Shown here in pieces: positions 28,755-37,355 of a stretch of 64,000 nt of DNA. The translations under genes and the position numbers were made by a program. The notes under the pieces were generated by a model. It ran no database searches, was not told where the DNA came from, and was given only the letters and a program-made list of their open reading frames with translations. Every line of letters begins with the position of its first letter. The first letter of the stretch is position 1. Location: contig NZ_CP010552.1 in assembly GCF_001293165.1 (NCBI RefSeq), positions 124,001 through 188,000 of the forward strand. Reading direction: 5' to 3'. Source of the stretch: Candidatus Thioglobus autotrophicus. GTDB lineage: Bacteria; Pseudomonadota; Gammaproteobacteria; PS1; Pseudothioglobaceae.

Positions 28755-30668
28755 CTAAGCGATTCGATTATTAATTAGATCTACCACTACTTCTGGCTCT
28801 GCCAAAGTAGAGGTATCGCCCAAATTATCAAAGTCATTTTCTGCAATCTTTCTTAAGATTCGGCGCATAATTTTACCGCTACGTGTTTTTGGTAGGCCTG
28901 GTGCAAACTGGATTTTATCGACCGTTGCAATTGGACCAATCTCACTACGTACTAGCTTAACTAGCTCTGTTTTTAACGCATCGGTTGGTTCAACGCCACT
29001 CATAATAGAGACATAAGCATAGACGCCTTGTCCTTTAATATCGTGCGGATAACCTACTACTGCAGCTTCCGAAACACTCTCATGCAAGACTAGTGCTGAT
29101 TCAATTTCAGCTGTGCCTAGACGATGTCCAGAGATATTTAAAACGTCATCAACTCGCCCAGTAATCCAGTAATAGCCATCTGCATCACGCTTCACACCAT
29201 CACCTGCAAAATATTTGCCTGGGAAGGTTGAAAAATAAGCCTCCATAAAGCGCTCATGATTATTGTAAAGTGTACGCATTTGCCCCGGCCAAGATCTGGC
29301 TAGTACCAAAATACCTTCAGCCTCACCTTCCAGAATATCGCCTTTCTCGTTAACAACTTGTGGCTCAATACCAAAGAAAGGTTTACTGGCTGATCCAGGT
29401 TTTAAAGCAGTAGCATAAGGTAATGGCAGAATCATATGACCGCCTGTTTCTGTTTGCCACCAAGTGTCCACAACAGGACATCTAGACTGGCCAATAGTAT
29501 GGTAGTACCATTCCCAAGCCTCTGGGTTAATTGGCTCTCCAACTGTACCCAAAATACGCAAACTAGAACGATCAGTTTTTTCAACAAACTCATCACCCGC
29601 ACCCATAAGTGCACGAATAGCAGTTGGCGCTGTATAGAAGGTATTAACCTGATGTTTATCAATCACCTGCCAGAAACGTGAAGCATCTGGATAGGTAGGA
29701 ATACCTTCAAACATAAGCGTTGTTGCACCATTGGCCAACGGACCATACACAATATAAGAGTGGCCCGTTACCCAGCCCACATCAGCCGTACACCAGTAAA
29801 TATCGCCTTCTTGATAATCAAATGCATATTTATGTGTCATCGCTGCATACAGCAAATAGCCACCTGAAGTGTGTAGAACACCTTTAGGCTTGCCAGTAGA
29901 TCCAGAGGTGTAAAGAATAAACAATGGCGTCTCTGCATCAAACGATTCGCAAGGACATTCGCTTGGCACATCTTCTACTAAATCATGGTACCAAACATCC
30001 TTATCACCCCACTCAACCGAGCCTTTGGTATTTTGCACGACCACAACTTTACTGATGCAATCGCAACCTTCAATAGCCAAATCAACATTTGCTTTAAGTG
30101 CTGTCGATCTACCGCCTCGCAAACCTTCGTCAGCTGTGATCACAATCTTGCACTCAGAGTCTAGAATTCTGTCTTTTAGCGCTTCAGGTGAAAACCCGCC
30201 AAATACAACCGAGTGAATAGCACCAATACGTGCACACGCCAACATCGCGTAAGCAGACTCTAAAATCATCGGCATGTAAATACAAACTCGGTCGCCTTTT
30301 TTGATACCTAAATTCTTTAAGCCATTAGCAAGCTTTGCCACTTCATCGTGTAATTGCTGGTAAGTCACTTTTTGACTCACATTAGGATCATCACCCTCCC
30401 AGATAATAGCTGTTTGCTTAGCTCTATGAGGTAGATGTCTATCAATACAATTATAGGCGACGTTTAATTCGCCACCCTTAAACCACTCTATTTTTCCTTG
30501 AGTGTAATCCACATTAGAAACTTCATTCCAGTCCTTATCCCACTGCAAGAATTCTTTTGCCTGGGTTGCCCAAAATTCATCGGCATTATTAATCGAGTCG
30601 TTATACATTGACTCATATTTTTGCTCATCACATAAAGGGGTTTTGTCTGACTGGATAATTGGATACAT
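28755..30668 (-). CDS. acs: Acetyl-CoA synthetase
   Basis: Activates acetate to acetyl-CoA through an acetyl-AMP intermediate. The 637 residues carry the adenylate-forming motifs [17 protein letters not shown] near residue 257, [13 protein letters not shown] near 405, [23 protein letters not shown] near 490 and the regulatory lysine motif [14 protein letters not shown] near 600, which in relatives is acetylated to switch the enzyme off. It is the last gene of the leftward block holding the symporter, DUF294 regulator and exonuclease; the gap to the exonuclease gene is 63 bp. A propionate-specific paralog (prpE) lies at 37356-39224. Confidence 0.95.
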   Translation of the reverse strand: MYPIIQSDKTPLCDEQKYESMYNDSINNADEFWATQAKEFLQWDKDWNEVSNVDYTQGKIEWFKGGELNVAYNCIDRHLPHRAKQTAIIWEGDDPNVSQKVTYQQLHDEVAKLANGLKNLGIKKGDRVCIYMPMILESAYAMLACARIGAIHSVVFGGFSPEALKDRILDSECKIVITADEGLRGGRSTALKANVDLAIEGCDCISKVVVVQNTKGSVEWGDKDVWYHDLVEDVPSECPCESFDAETPLFILYTSGSTGKPKGVLHTSGGYLLYAAMTHKYAFDYQEGDIYWCTADVGWVTGHSYIVYGPLANGATTLMFEGIPTYPDASRFWQVIDKHQVNTFYTAPTAIRALMGAGDEFVEKTDRSSLRILGTVGEPINPEAWEWYYHTIGQSRCPVVDTWWQTETGGHMILPLPYATALKPGSASKPFFGIEPQVVNEKGDILEGEAEGILVLARSWPGQMRTLYNNHERFMEAYFSTFPGKYFAGDGVKRDADGYYWITGRVDDVLNISGHRLGTAEIESALVLHESVSEAAVVGYPHDIKGQGVYAYVSIMSGVEPTDALKTELVKLVRSEIGPIATVDKIQFAPGLPKTRSGKIMRRILRKIAENDFDNLGDTSTLAEPEVVVDLINNRIA

Positions 30669-30731
30669 AATAATAGCTAATTCAATAAATTAAATTAATA
30701 ATACCTAAAAACTAATTTTCCAGAAAGTTAT

Positions 30732-31430
30732 TTACGACATCAGGTCTTTTAATTCTATCGAGTGAGAGTCGCCCATATGACTCACTTGTGCCAAAAATAA
30801 TTCAGCCGTTGAGATGGCATCTTGCATGGCATTATGGGCTTTATATCTTGGCAGATTGTATTTCTCTCTTAAAGAAAACAAACGCAAACCTTCTGACTGA
30901 ATGTAGCCTTTGGTATTCATCATTTTTTTAGTCTCTATTTTTAAAGTGTCCAACATCACCATAGGTAGGCAGTTAATTTTGTATAATTTTTGACAAGCGC
31001 AATTAATAAATCTTCTCTCAATATTGTCAAAATGTGCAATTACCACTCTATTACGCATTTCACTAAACAGTTGATCCATAGCATCATTCAAGCCTACTCC
31101 TTGGCTTAAATCATCATCAGTTAACTGATGAATACTCACATTTTCTTCGGTTAATGACTGCTTTGGGTTAATGAGTAAATGCCGACTTGAGGCAGCCAAC
31201 AAATGCAAATCTTTAATGATGGTATACCCCATGCTAATAATTTTTTCTTTAGCGGGGCTCAATCCAGTTGTTTCAAAATCAAGCACTAAAAATTCAATAT
31301 CTTTAATAGGTGTTTTTTTATCGATCAAAGGCTTGAGTAAATATTGCCTAAGTGCAGGTGATAAATTAGACCTCGATAACAATGTTTTTTGGTAATACTT
31401 AGGGAATAAGTAATAGGCCAATTTTTTCAT
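30732..31430 (-). CDS. DnaQ-like 3'-5' exonuclease of the acetate locus
   Basis: A 232-residue DEDDh exonuclease domain protein. Motif I is LDFETTGLSPAKE near residue 49, motif II HFDNIERRF near 136, and motif III HNAMQDAISTAELFL near 200. It overlaps the DUF294 gene by 4 bp and stands next to acs and a sodium symporter, an arrangement seen in other gammaproteobacteria. Its role there is unknown; the replicative proofreading subunit is more likely the separate dnaQ at 46370-47041. Confidence 0.85.
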   Translation of the reverse strand: MKKLAYYLFPKYYQKTLLSRSNLSPALRQYLLKPLIDKKTPIKDIEFLVLDFETTGLSPAKEKIISMGYTIIKDLHLLAASSRHLLINPKQSLTEENVSIHQLTDDDLSQGVGLNDAMDQLFSEMRNRVVIAHFDNIERRFINCACQKLYKINCLPMVMLDTLKIETKKMMNTKGYIQSEGLRLFSLREKYNLPRYKAHNAMQDAISTAELFLAQVSHMGDSHSIELKDLMS

Positions 31431-33259
31431 AATATGGATGTTTGATACTGAGAACTCATAGCTGATTGCATATTAGACACAATATCAAACGCATCTTTCA
31501 GGTGCTTCTGATCCAAAGAAGATATCTCTTTAGTGGGAACAAAATTATCAATAGATTGTCCATTTTTTATTTGCCTAGATTGATGCTCAATTCGAACCAA
31601 GTTAATAAATTTATAAGCCTCAATCAGGTCATTGGCGCCAGAACTGCTAAGTGCACTAACATCCATCAATTCTCTTAATCTATCTTGGGTGTTAATCGCC
31701 CTAACTCCCTGTGATAATGCATAAACTCGAGCAAAATCAACAATGGGAACCACACCCTTTCTTTTTAAATCCAAGGTTTTTTTATCCGCACCATGACGAT
31801 CTACAATAAAATTTCTAAAAAATCCTAAAGGCGGTGTATAGTGCTCAGCGTTATGTGCCATATGTGTTTGAAAAATGGTATTTTTTTTCGTTTTTCTTAA
31901 AACACTTGGTAGCAAATTATCCAGTAGCTCAGAGCTGCCATAAATACACTTCAAGTCAAAGAAAATACTAGCGTACATCAGTGCTTTTGGATCGGGGCTT
32001 GATATCCAGCTATTAAAATAGGAGCGCCAAACAGAAATACGCTGTCGCCATTTAGGATTAGTTGCCATAACCTCGCCCGGACAATAGACATAACCACACT
32101 CGTTAAGACCATCACTCACATAATTAGTCAGTTTAGAAAAATACTCTCCATGTAATTTTTCATCATAATCATCTGACAAAATAAGTAAATTATCCTGGTC
32201 GGTATGTGCAATTTGTTCAGATCTTGCAAGAGAGCCCGCTACCACCCACGCATAAGCAACAGGTGCAGGACCTAACAAGGCCTCTGCTTGCTTTAATAAC
32301 TGCTGATTAATAGAGCGACCCACCGAACTGATTGAGTAAGTAATATCGTGCTCATCCATGTTGGATTCAAAGCTATGCTGCAATAAAAGCGGCACTTGCT
32401 CAGATATTTTCTTTAAATCTTCAACCGTCTCAGAAACTAGCACTTCATTAATGAGAAAAACCACATTATGACTTTGCTTTCTTAACAAGTCAGCCGCAGT
32501 AATCACGCCTACCACCTGATTATTTTTCACAATAGGTAAATGCCTAATATGTGAATTTGCCATCAATAACATTGCTTCAACGCCACTTTTATAATGCGCA
32601 ATCGAGATTGGATTGGTAGTCATAATATCACTAACCGGGGATGTGATATCTAACCCAGTGGCCGCTACCTTGGTGCAAAAAGCCCTGTCAGTCACAATAC
32701 CTTTCAATACATTGTCATCTGTCACCACAACCGAGGTCACATTTTTACTACTCATGAGTTGAGCAACATCACGAATACTGGTGCTAGAATCAATAGTATA
32801 GGCATCGTTTGCTCGTGACATAGAAAGTACTGAATTATCAAGCAGACTATTCTGCTTAGCAATATTTTGCACCTTAATGCTAGACTCTAACCCGGCATCA
32901 ATAAAGAAATGATGGACGTTGCTCTGCTCTGAAAATAACTCAAAAAATAGTTTTTTAGGTATTTTGTAAAACAGCGTATCTTCTTGGCAACTATGCGAAT
33001 ACAAAACCAATTGAGCACTATAACCAAACCACTGCCTTTCACCCAGAATAGAAAACAACTGCTCATTTTCATCCTCGATTAGGACAGCACCCTTGCGCAC
33101 CAAATATAAAAAATCTGGCTTAAGGGTTAGAATGTGCTTTCTTTTTCTATAGCCAATTTGTATTTCCTTAACTAAAGACGCAAGCTGCAAAGAGGTAGCA
33201 CTATCAAGTGGTAGTGTCGATTTAAGAAAATCAATAACTTCTAGCTCTTCAATATCCAT
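31427..33259 (-). CDS. DUF294 nucleotidyltransferase-like regulator with cNMP-like and CBS domains
   Basis: The 610 residues have four parts: a cyclic-nucleotide-binding-like domain (residues ~1-140), a CBS pair (~150-270, with MSSKNVTSVVVTDDNVLKGI and ANSHIRHLPIVKNNQVVGVI), and a DUF294 nucleotidyltransferase-like core. That core carries GSLARSEQIAHTDQDNLLIL near 345, the G-S...D-x-D signature. A DUF294 C-terminal helical domain ends the protein. Such proteins accompany acetate permease and acs genes and are thought to regulate acetate use post-translationally; that is known of the family by context, not shown here. It overlaps the exonuclease gene by 4 bp. Confidence 0.88.
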   Translation of the reverse strand: MDIEELEVIDFLKSTLPLDSATSLQLASLVKEIQIGYRKRKHILTLKPDFLYLVRKGAVLIEDENEQLFSILGERQWFGYSAQLVLYSHSCQEDTLFYKIPKKLFFELFSEQSNVHHFFIDAGLESSIKVQNIAKQNSLLDNSVLSMSRANDAYTIDSSTSIRDVAQLMSSKNVTSVVVTDDNVLKGIVTDRAFCTKVAATGLDITSPVSDIMTTNPISIAHYKSGVEAMLLMANSHIRHLPIVKNNQVVGVITAADLLRKQSHNVVFLINEVLVSETVEDLKKISEQVPLLLQHSFESNMDEHDITYSISSVGRSINQQLLKQAEALLGPAPVAYAWVVAGSLARSEQIAHTDQDNLLILSDDYDEKLHGEYFSKLTNYVSDGLNECGYVYCPGEVMATNPKWRQRISVWRSYFNSWISSPDPKALMYASIFFDLKCIYGSSELLDNLLPSVLRKTKKNTIFQTHMAHNAEHYTPPLGFFRNFIVDRHGADKKTLDLKRKGVVPIVDFARVYALSQGVRAINTQDRLRELMDVSALSSSGANDLIEAYKFINLVRIEHQSRQIKNGQSIDNFVPTKEISSLDQKHLKDAFDIVSNMQSAMSSQYQTSIL

Positions 33260-33262
33260 GGC

Positions 33263-33739
33263 TTAATAGTCCTTATCCTGATAAGTAAAAATAGCGGGCA
33301 CTTCTGCATAAAAGACACTACCACTAACAGAAATCACAAACTGTAAATAGTCAGATTTTTTAACATCAACCAAAGAACTTTGCCATAGTTGATTACCTGG
33401 CTTTACTAGACTCATAGACTCTGGCTGAGAGTGAGCACCCTGCTCGCTAACCAAAGCAAAACTAACTTCTTGCAAAGGGGTTTCAGACTGCAAGCGAAAA
33501 TGATTTTGTCCGTATTGTTGAGTATCAGAAGTTACTAACAATTCCAAATCGCCATTCACCAAATCACAATGGCCACTTTCCCAGCGACAATTTGGCTTGG
33601 CAAGCATTTTATACAATTGACCGTCTTTGGCCTTATGAGGGACTTCAGCCACATAGTAATCGACTGCAAAATAACTCATAATCGCCAAGATAGGGGCGAC
33701 AATCATTGATGTAATAACGTGTTTATTTTTAAAAAACAT
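33263..33739 (-). CDS. Single-span periplasmic protein of the acetate locus, unknown function
   Basis: A 158-residue protein with one N-terminal membrane segment (VITSMIVAPILAIMSYFAV) and a beta-rich remainder exposed to the periplasm. Two cysteines (CRWESGHC, near residues 51-58) could form a disulphide. No family is recognised. It is 3 bp upstream of the DUF294 gene and 71 bp downstream of the symporter, separated from it by a strong terminator, so it probably starts the acs-side transcript. Confidence 0.72.
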   Translation of the reverse strand: MFFKNKHVITSMIVAPILAIMSYFAVDYYVAEVPHKAKDGQLYKMLAKPNCRWESGHCDLVNGDLELLVTSDTQQYGQNHFRLQSETPLQEVSFALVSEQGAHSQPESMSLVKPGNQLWQSSLVDVKKSDYLQFVISVSGSVFYAEVPAIFTYQDKDY

Positions 33740-33756
33740 AATTCCTTTATTTTAAA

Positions 33757-33784
33757 TAAAAAAACACCCGGCATTGCCGGGTGT
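33757..33784 (-). terminator. Rho-independent terminator after the symporter gene
   Basis: Stem ACACCCGGC (33764-33772) with GCCGGGTGT (33776-33784), 3-nt loop; the minus-strand copy runs into seven T. It separates the symporter pair from the DUF294-exonuclease-acs genes, perhaps as a partial stop that lowers downstream expression. Confidence 0.88.
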
Positions 33785-33810
33785 CAAAGTAAAAAACTTA
33801 AAAAGTTTTT

Positions 33811-35523
33811 TTAGTTAGATGCTGGAACACGAATGTTCTCAACCATCTGCTCAACCTCTGCAGGTACTTTAGCTGTACGACTCATTACAAAGAACGCAAC
33901 AGCGAAGTTAACCACGGCACCAATAGCACCGAACGCATTAGGCTCAATACCTAAGAACCAGTTCGGATCCATATCACCTAAGAAAGACGTTGATTTAACA
34001 AACATGATGCCCTTGTGCTGGAATACATATAACAATGTAATACCAATACCTGACAGCATACCTGCAATTGCACCTTCTTTGTTCATCTTCTTAGAGAAGA
34101 TACCCATCATCAGTGCAGGGAAGATACTAGATGCTGCTAGACCAAAGGCTAGTGCAACCGTACCTGCGGCAAAATCCGGAGGATTAAAGCCGTAGTAACC
34201 TGCAATTAAGATAGCACCAATCATTGAGATTCTAGAATATCTAAGCTCTTCCTTCTCAGTGATATTAGGTCTCCACACACCTTTTAACAAGTCATGTGAA
34301 ATCGAAGACGCAATCGCTAATAATAAACCAGCCGCTGTTGATAATGCTGCTGCTAAACCACCGGCTGCAACAATTGCAATCACCCAGTTCGGCAAGCCAG
34401 CGATCTCAGGATTCGCAAGAACCATGATATCTCTATCAACTTTTACCATTTCATTCGTTTTCTTATCACCTGTGTATGAAATCAAGCCATCGTTATTCTT
34501 ATCTTCAAACTTTAACAAACCAGTCGTTTCCCAGTTTTTAAACCAAGATGGACGATCAGCATATGCTAAGTTTTGCTCAGCGTTAGGCTGATCAATCGTT
34601 TGCATTAAGTTTAATCTTGCCATTGCTGCAACTGCTGGAGCCGTTGTGTAAAGTAGCGCAATAAATACTAAAGCCCAACCTGCAGACTCACGTGCTGCTT
34701 TCACTGAAGATACAGTGAAGAATCTCATGATTACGTGAGGAAGACCCGCAGTACCAATCATTAGAGATAGCGTGTAAACAAACATGTTTGTTGTGCTTAA
34801 TCTAGCCTGTGTCGTGTACTCAGCAAAACCAAGTTGTGTAACCACTTGATCGAGCTTATCTAATAGATACGTACCATCTGCCATTTCACTACCTAAGCCT
34901 AACTGAGGAATTGGATTGCCTGTTAGCATGAATGAAATAAAGATTGCTGGAATTGTATAAGCAATAATCATAATCACGTATTGTGCGATTTGCGTGTATG
35001 TAATACCTTTCATACCACCCATAGTTGCATAGAAAGCAACAATCACCATACCTGATACTAAGCCTGTCTCATAATCCACTTCTAGGAATCTTGAGAATGC
35101 CACACCGATACCCTTCATTTGACCAATTACATAAGTAACTGACGCAATGATTAAACAAATTACCGCAACAACACGTGCAGTTTTTGAGTAGTAACGATCA
35201 GAGATAAACTCTGGCACTGTAAATGCACCATGCTTCCTTAAGTAAGGCGCAAGTAACATTGCTAGTAGTACATAACCACCTGTCCAACCCATTAAGAATA
35301 CTGAACCGCCGTATCCATAAAATGCGATTAAACCCGCCATTGAGATGAATGACGCTGCACTCATCCAGTCTGCCGCTGTCGCCATGCCGTTTGCAACAGG
35401 ATGAATACCACCACCTGCAACATAAAACTCTTTGGTCGATCCGGCTCTTGCCCAGAAGGCAATACCTATGTAGAGCGCAAAAGTTACGCCTACAAATAAA
35501 AACGTTAATGTTTGTAAATCCAT
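33811..35523 (-). CDS. Sodium:solute symporter, large subunit (acetate-type)
   Basis: The 570-residue SSS-family transporter has about 13 membrane spans, starting FVGVTFALYIGIAFWA, and the conserved ADWMSAASFISMAGLIAFYG near residue 51. Together with the small DUF4212 protein directly upstream it forms the two-gene symporter class related to acetate permease ActP. Neighbouring acs makes acetate or another short acid the likely substrate. An extramembrane loop near residue 341 (DKNNDGLISYTGD) looks like a calcium-binding EF-hand-type loop (D-x-N-x-D-G-x-I). A strong terminator follows. Confidence 0.9.
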   Translation of the reverse strand: MDLQTLTFLFVGVTFALYIGIAFWARAGSTKEFYVAGGGIHPVANGMATAADWMSAASFISMAGLIAFYGYGGSVFLMGWTGGYVLLAMLLAPYLRKHGAFTVPEFISDRYYSKTARVVAVICLIIASVTYVIGQMKGIGVAFSRFLEVDYETGLVSGMVIVAFYATMGGMKGITYTQIAQYVIMIIAYTIPAIFISFMLTGNPIPQLGLGSEMADGTYLLDKLDQVVTQLGFAEYTTQARLSTTNMFVYTLSLMIGTAGLPHVIMRFFTVSSVKAARESAGWALVFIALLYTTAPAVAAMARLNLMQTIDQPNAEQNLAYADRPSWFKNWETTGLLKFEDKNNDGLISYTGDKKTNEMVKVDRDIMVLANPEIAGLPNWVIAIVAAGGLAAALSTAAGLLLAIASSISHDLLKGVWRPNITEKEELRYSRISMIGAILIAGYYGFNPPDFAAGTVALAFGLAASSIFPALMMGIFSKKMNKEGAIAGMLSGIGITLLYVFQHKGIMFVKSTSFLGDMDPNWFLGIEPNAFGAIGAVVNFAVAFFVMSRTAKVPAEVEQMVENIRVPASN

Positions 35524-35539
35524 ATTTTTCTCCCCTTAT

Positions 35540-35794
35540 CTATTTTTCGTCAACGCCAAACTCTTTGTCGATTTTTCCCATGCTTTTCGCATAGTAAAAG
35601 ACTAAGATTACGAACGTATAAATTGAACCTTGTTGTGCAAACCAAAATCCTAGTTTATATCCGCCCATTCTGACAGTATTTAAAACATCTACTAGCACAA
35701 TGCCAAATAGATATGAAACCACAAACCAGATTGATAAACATTTCACAATTAGTGCAATGTTAGCTTTCCAGTAGCTATTGTTGTTGCCGGCCAT
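35540..35794 (-). CDS. DUF4212 symporter small subunit
   Basis: An 84-residue membrane protein with two spans (CLSIWFVVSYLFGIVLVDVL and QGSIYTFVILVFYYAKSMG) and the family signature GYKLGFWFAQQGSIY between them, ending KIDKEFGVDEK. It is the small partner of the SSS symporter 16 bp downstream. The two are almost always found together and probably form one transport complex. Confidence 0.92.
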   Translation of the reverse strand: MAGNNNSYWKANIALIVKCLSIWFVVSYLFGIVLVDVLNTVRMGGYKLGFWFAQQGSIYTFVILVFYYAKSMGKIDKEFGVDEK

Positions 35795-35928
35795 TTAGAC
35801 TCCCCTTTTTGATTAAATCACTGAAAAATGATACACACTTTACCTGGGTGAAATAAACTATCATCATTCCTTAATATAGCTTTCTAGAAAGATACATTTA
35901 AGTCTTGAAAAATATCCAATAAATAGTG

Positions 35929-36408
35929 TTAGTCTTTGAGTAATTTTGTTAGCAAAGTGGTTAGTAGCGCTAGTTCTCGCTTAGATAGCTTAGACTCAAA
36001 GAACTGTTTGGACATGTACTGAACCTGAGGGTAATATTTTTCAATAAAGCCAATTCCTAGCTTAGTTAGTCTAACAATTTTGCTTCTTTTATCCGTTGGG
36101 TTGGCATCTCTAACAATATAGCCTTTAGACTCCAGCTTAATCAAGACCTTGGTTAGACCTCCTGAAGAGACCATGAGTGAGCTAGACAATAATGAAGGTG
36201 TTAATCGGTGCGGATAAGGGAAAGATCTGAGTAGTACCATCACTTCCAGCTCAAATACAGAGAGATTAAACTGCTCACAAACCGCCTCTACCAATAAGTT
36301 AAATTGAGAAGATGCTCGACCTAAATTAAGCACGACCATGGCTAGATTGACATCTATATCAGGCCAATTTTCATGGAAGCGAATCTCTGTATTTTCAACC
36401 TTAATCAT
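35929..36408 (-). CDS. MarR-family transcriptional regulator
   Basis: A 159-residue winged helix-turn-helix protein. The recognition region LTPSLLSSSLMVSSGGLTKVLIKLESKGYI near residues 78-107 and the wing DKRSKIVRLTKLG near 116 are typical. MarR proteins usually repress nearby genes until a small ligand binds. It lies upstream of the symporter pair in the same direction, so that pair is a candidate target. An IS1595-type element sits 41 bp before its start codon and may have displaced its native promoter or operator. Confidence 0.87.
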   Translation of the reverse strand: MIKVENTEIRFHENWPDIDVNLAMVVLNLGRASSQFNLLVEAVCEQFNLSVFELEVMVLLRSFPYPHRLTPSLLSSSLMVSSGGLTKVLIKLESKGYIVRDANPTDKRSKIVRLTKLGIGFIEKYYPQVQYMSKQFFESKLSKRELALLTTLLTKLLKD

Positions 36409-36441
36409 CTTATATTGACTCTAACAGTCATTTAAAAAATA

Positions 36442-37197
36442 AAATTTTTGGGTCATGACAACTTAAGCGACTCTTTTCTAAACATTCCAAGCAAAACTTT
36501 ATAAATATTTTGCTTGCGATTATTAAATCTAAATTCGCATTCTTTTAAGTGTAAATTAAACATACTTTTATCCATTCCTTTAAACTTTACCAATCTATTT
36601 TTAGCATAACCCCAGAATGATTCAATTCCATTAATATGTGAATTACCTCTGGCAAATTCATTCTTACTATGATGCACTCTAAAGTGCTTCTTATAACCAA
36701 AATCTACAAACCCATTATACCCGCGCCATCCATCTGAATGAATAACGCTATCAATACTAGTCTTACCCTTGATAATCCTTTGCAGGGTGGCGCTACTACA
36801 GTCTGGAACTATTTCAGTGTACACTTGATCGCCACGTTTCAATAAACCAAATACTATTGTTTTACCCCTGGCACCACGGCCGCGTTTTCCGCGGACGCGC
36901 CGTGCGCCAAAATAACTTTCGTCAACTTCAATCTGACCCACTAAAGGATCAGATTGAAGCAAAGATAACTCTAAAATTCTAAGTCTAATAGCAGTTAAAT
37001 ATTTGTTAATTGTTTGCCTGCTTAAACTTGTTAAATGAGAGATTTGAGTTGCACTCAAATCCTCAGAAAACAACAAAATTATTTGCCTAAATTTGGCCTC
37101 TGAAATACGTGAACGAATCACATACTTGTTTTTTACTTTCATGACGGTACTTTAACAGGTTTTTAAACATGCTTAAGTTGTCATGACCCAAATTTTT
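36442..37197. mobile_element. Intact IS1595-type insertion sequence (740 bp) with target duplication
   Basis: Ends are perfect 19-bp inverted repeats, GGGTCATGACAACTTAAGC at 36450-36468 and its complement at 37171-37189. The 8-bp sequence AAATTTTT flanks both sides (36442-36449 and 37190-37197) as the target duplication; 8 bp is the IS1595-family size. One transposase frame fills the element. The perfect ends and duplication indicate a recent insertion. Confidence 0.93.
36453..37142 (-). CDS. IS1595-family (ISXO2/IS1016-like) transposase
   Basis: A 229-residue transposase. It has a helix-turn-helix near residues 30-50 (LSATQISHLTSLSRQTINKY) and the ISXO2-like catalytic domain with QIEVDESYFGARR (Asp74), SVIHSDGWRGYNG (Asp137) and SHINGIESFWGYAK (Glu174). 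No N-terminal Cys zinc ribbon is present, as in IS1016-type relatives. The frame is complete and its stop lies inside the left inverted repeat, so the element could still be active. Confidence 0.92.
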   Translation of the reverse strand: MKVKNKYVIRSRISEAKFRQIILLFSEDLSATQISHLTSLSRQTINKYLTAIRLRILELSLLQSDPLVGQIEVDESYFGARRVRGKRGRGARGKTIVFGLLKRGDQVYTEIVPDCSSATLQRIIKGKTSIDSVIHSDGWRGYNGFVDFGYKKHFRVHHSKNEFARGNSHINGIESFWGYAKNRLVKFKGMDKSMFNLHLKECEFRFNNRKQNIYKVLLGMFRKESLKLS

Positions 37198-37355
37198 AAA
37201 TGAATAATACCTAAAAATGAATAATATCTAGGAATGATTCGCCTTAAGGTATTAAACTAACAAGTGTTTAGATGATACGATGTTAAGCCGAAAATGGGCA
37301 GTTAGTCGCGTGCCATTTGGTATTTATTGCAGAAAATTACAACGCTATTGTTTTT

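Noticed and set aside
30732-31430. This exonuclease as the replicative dnaQ
   Set aside because: The gene at 46370-47041 fits DnaQ better; this one belongs to the acetate locus type.
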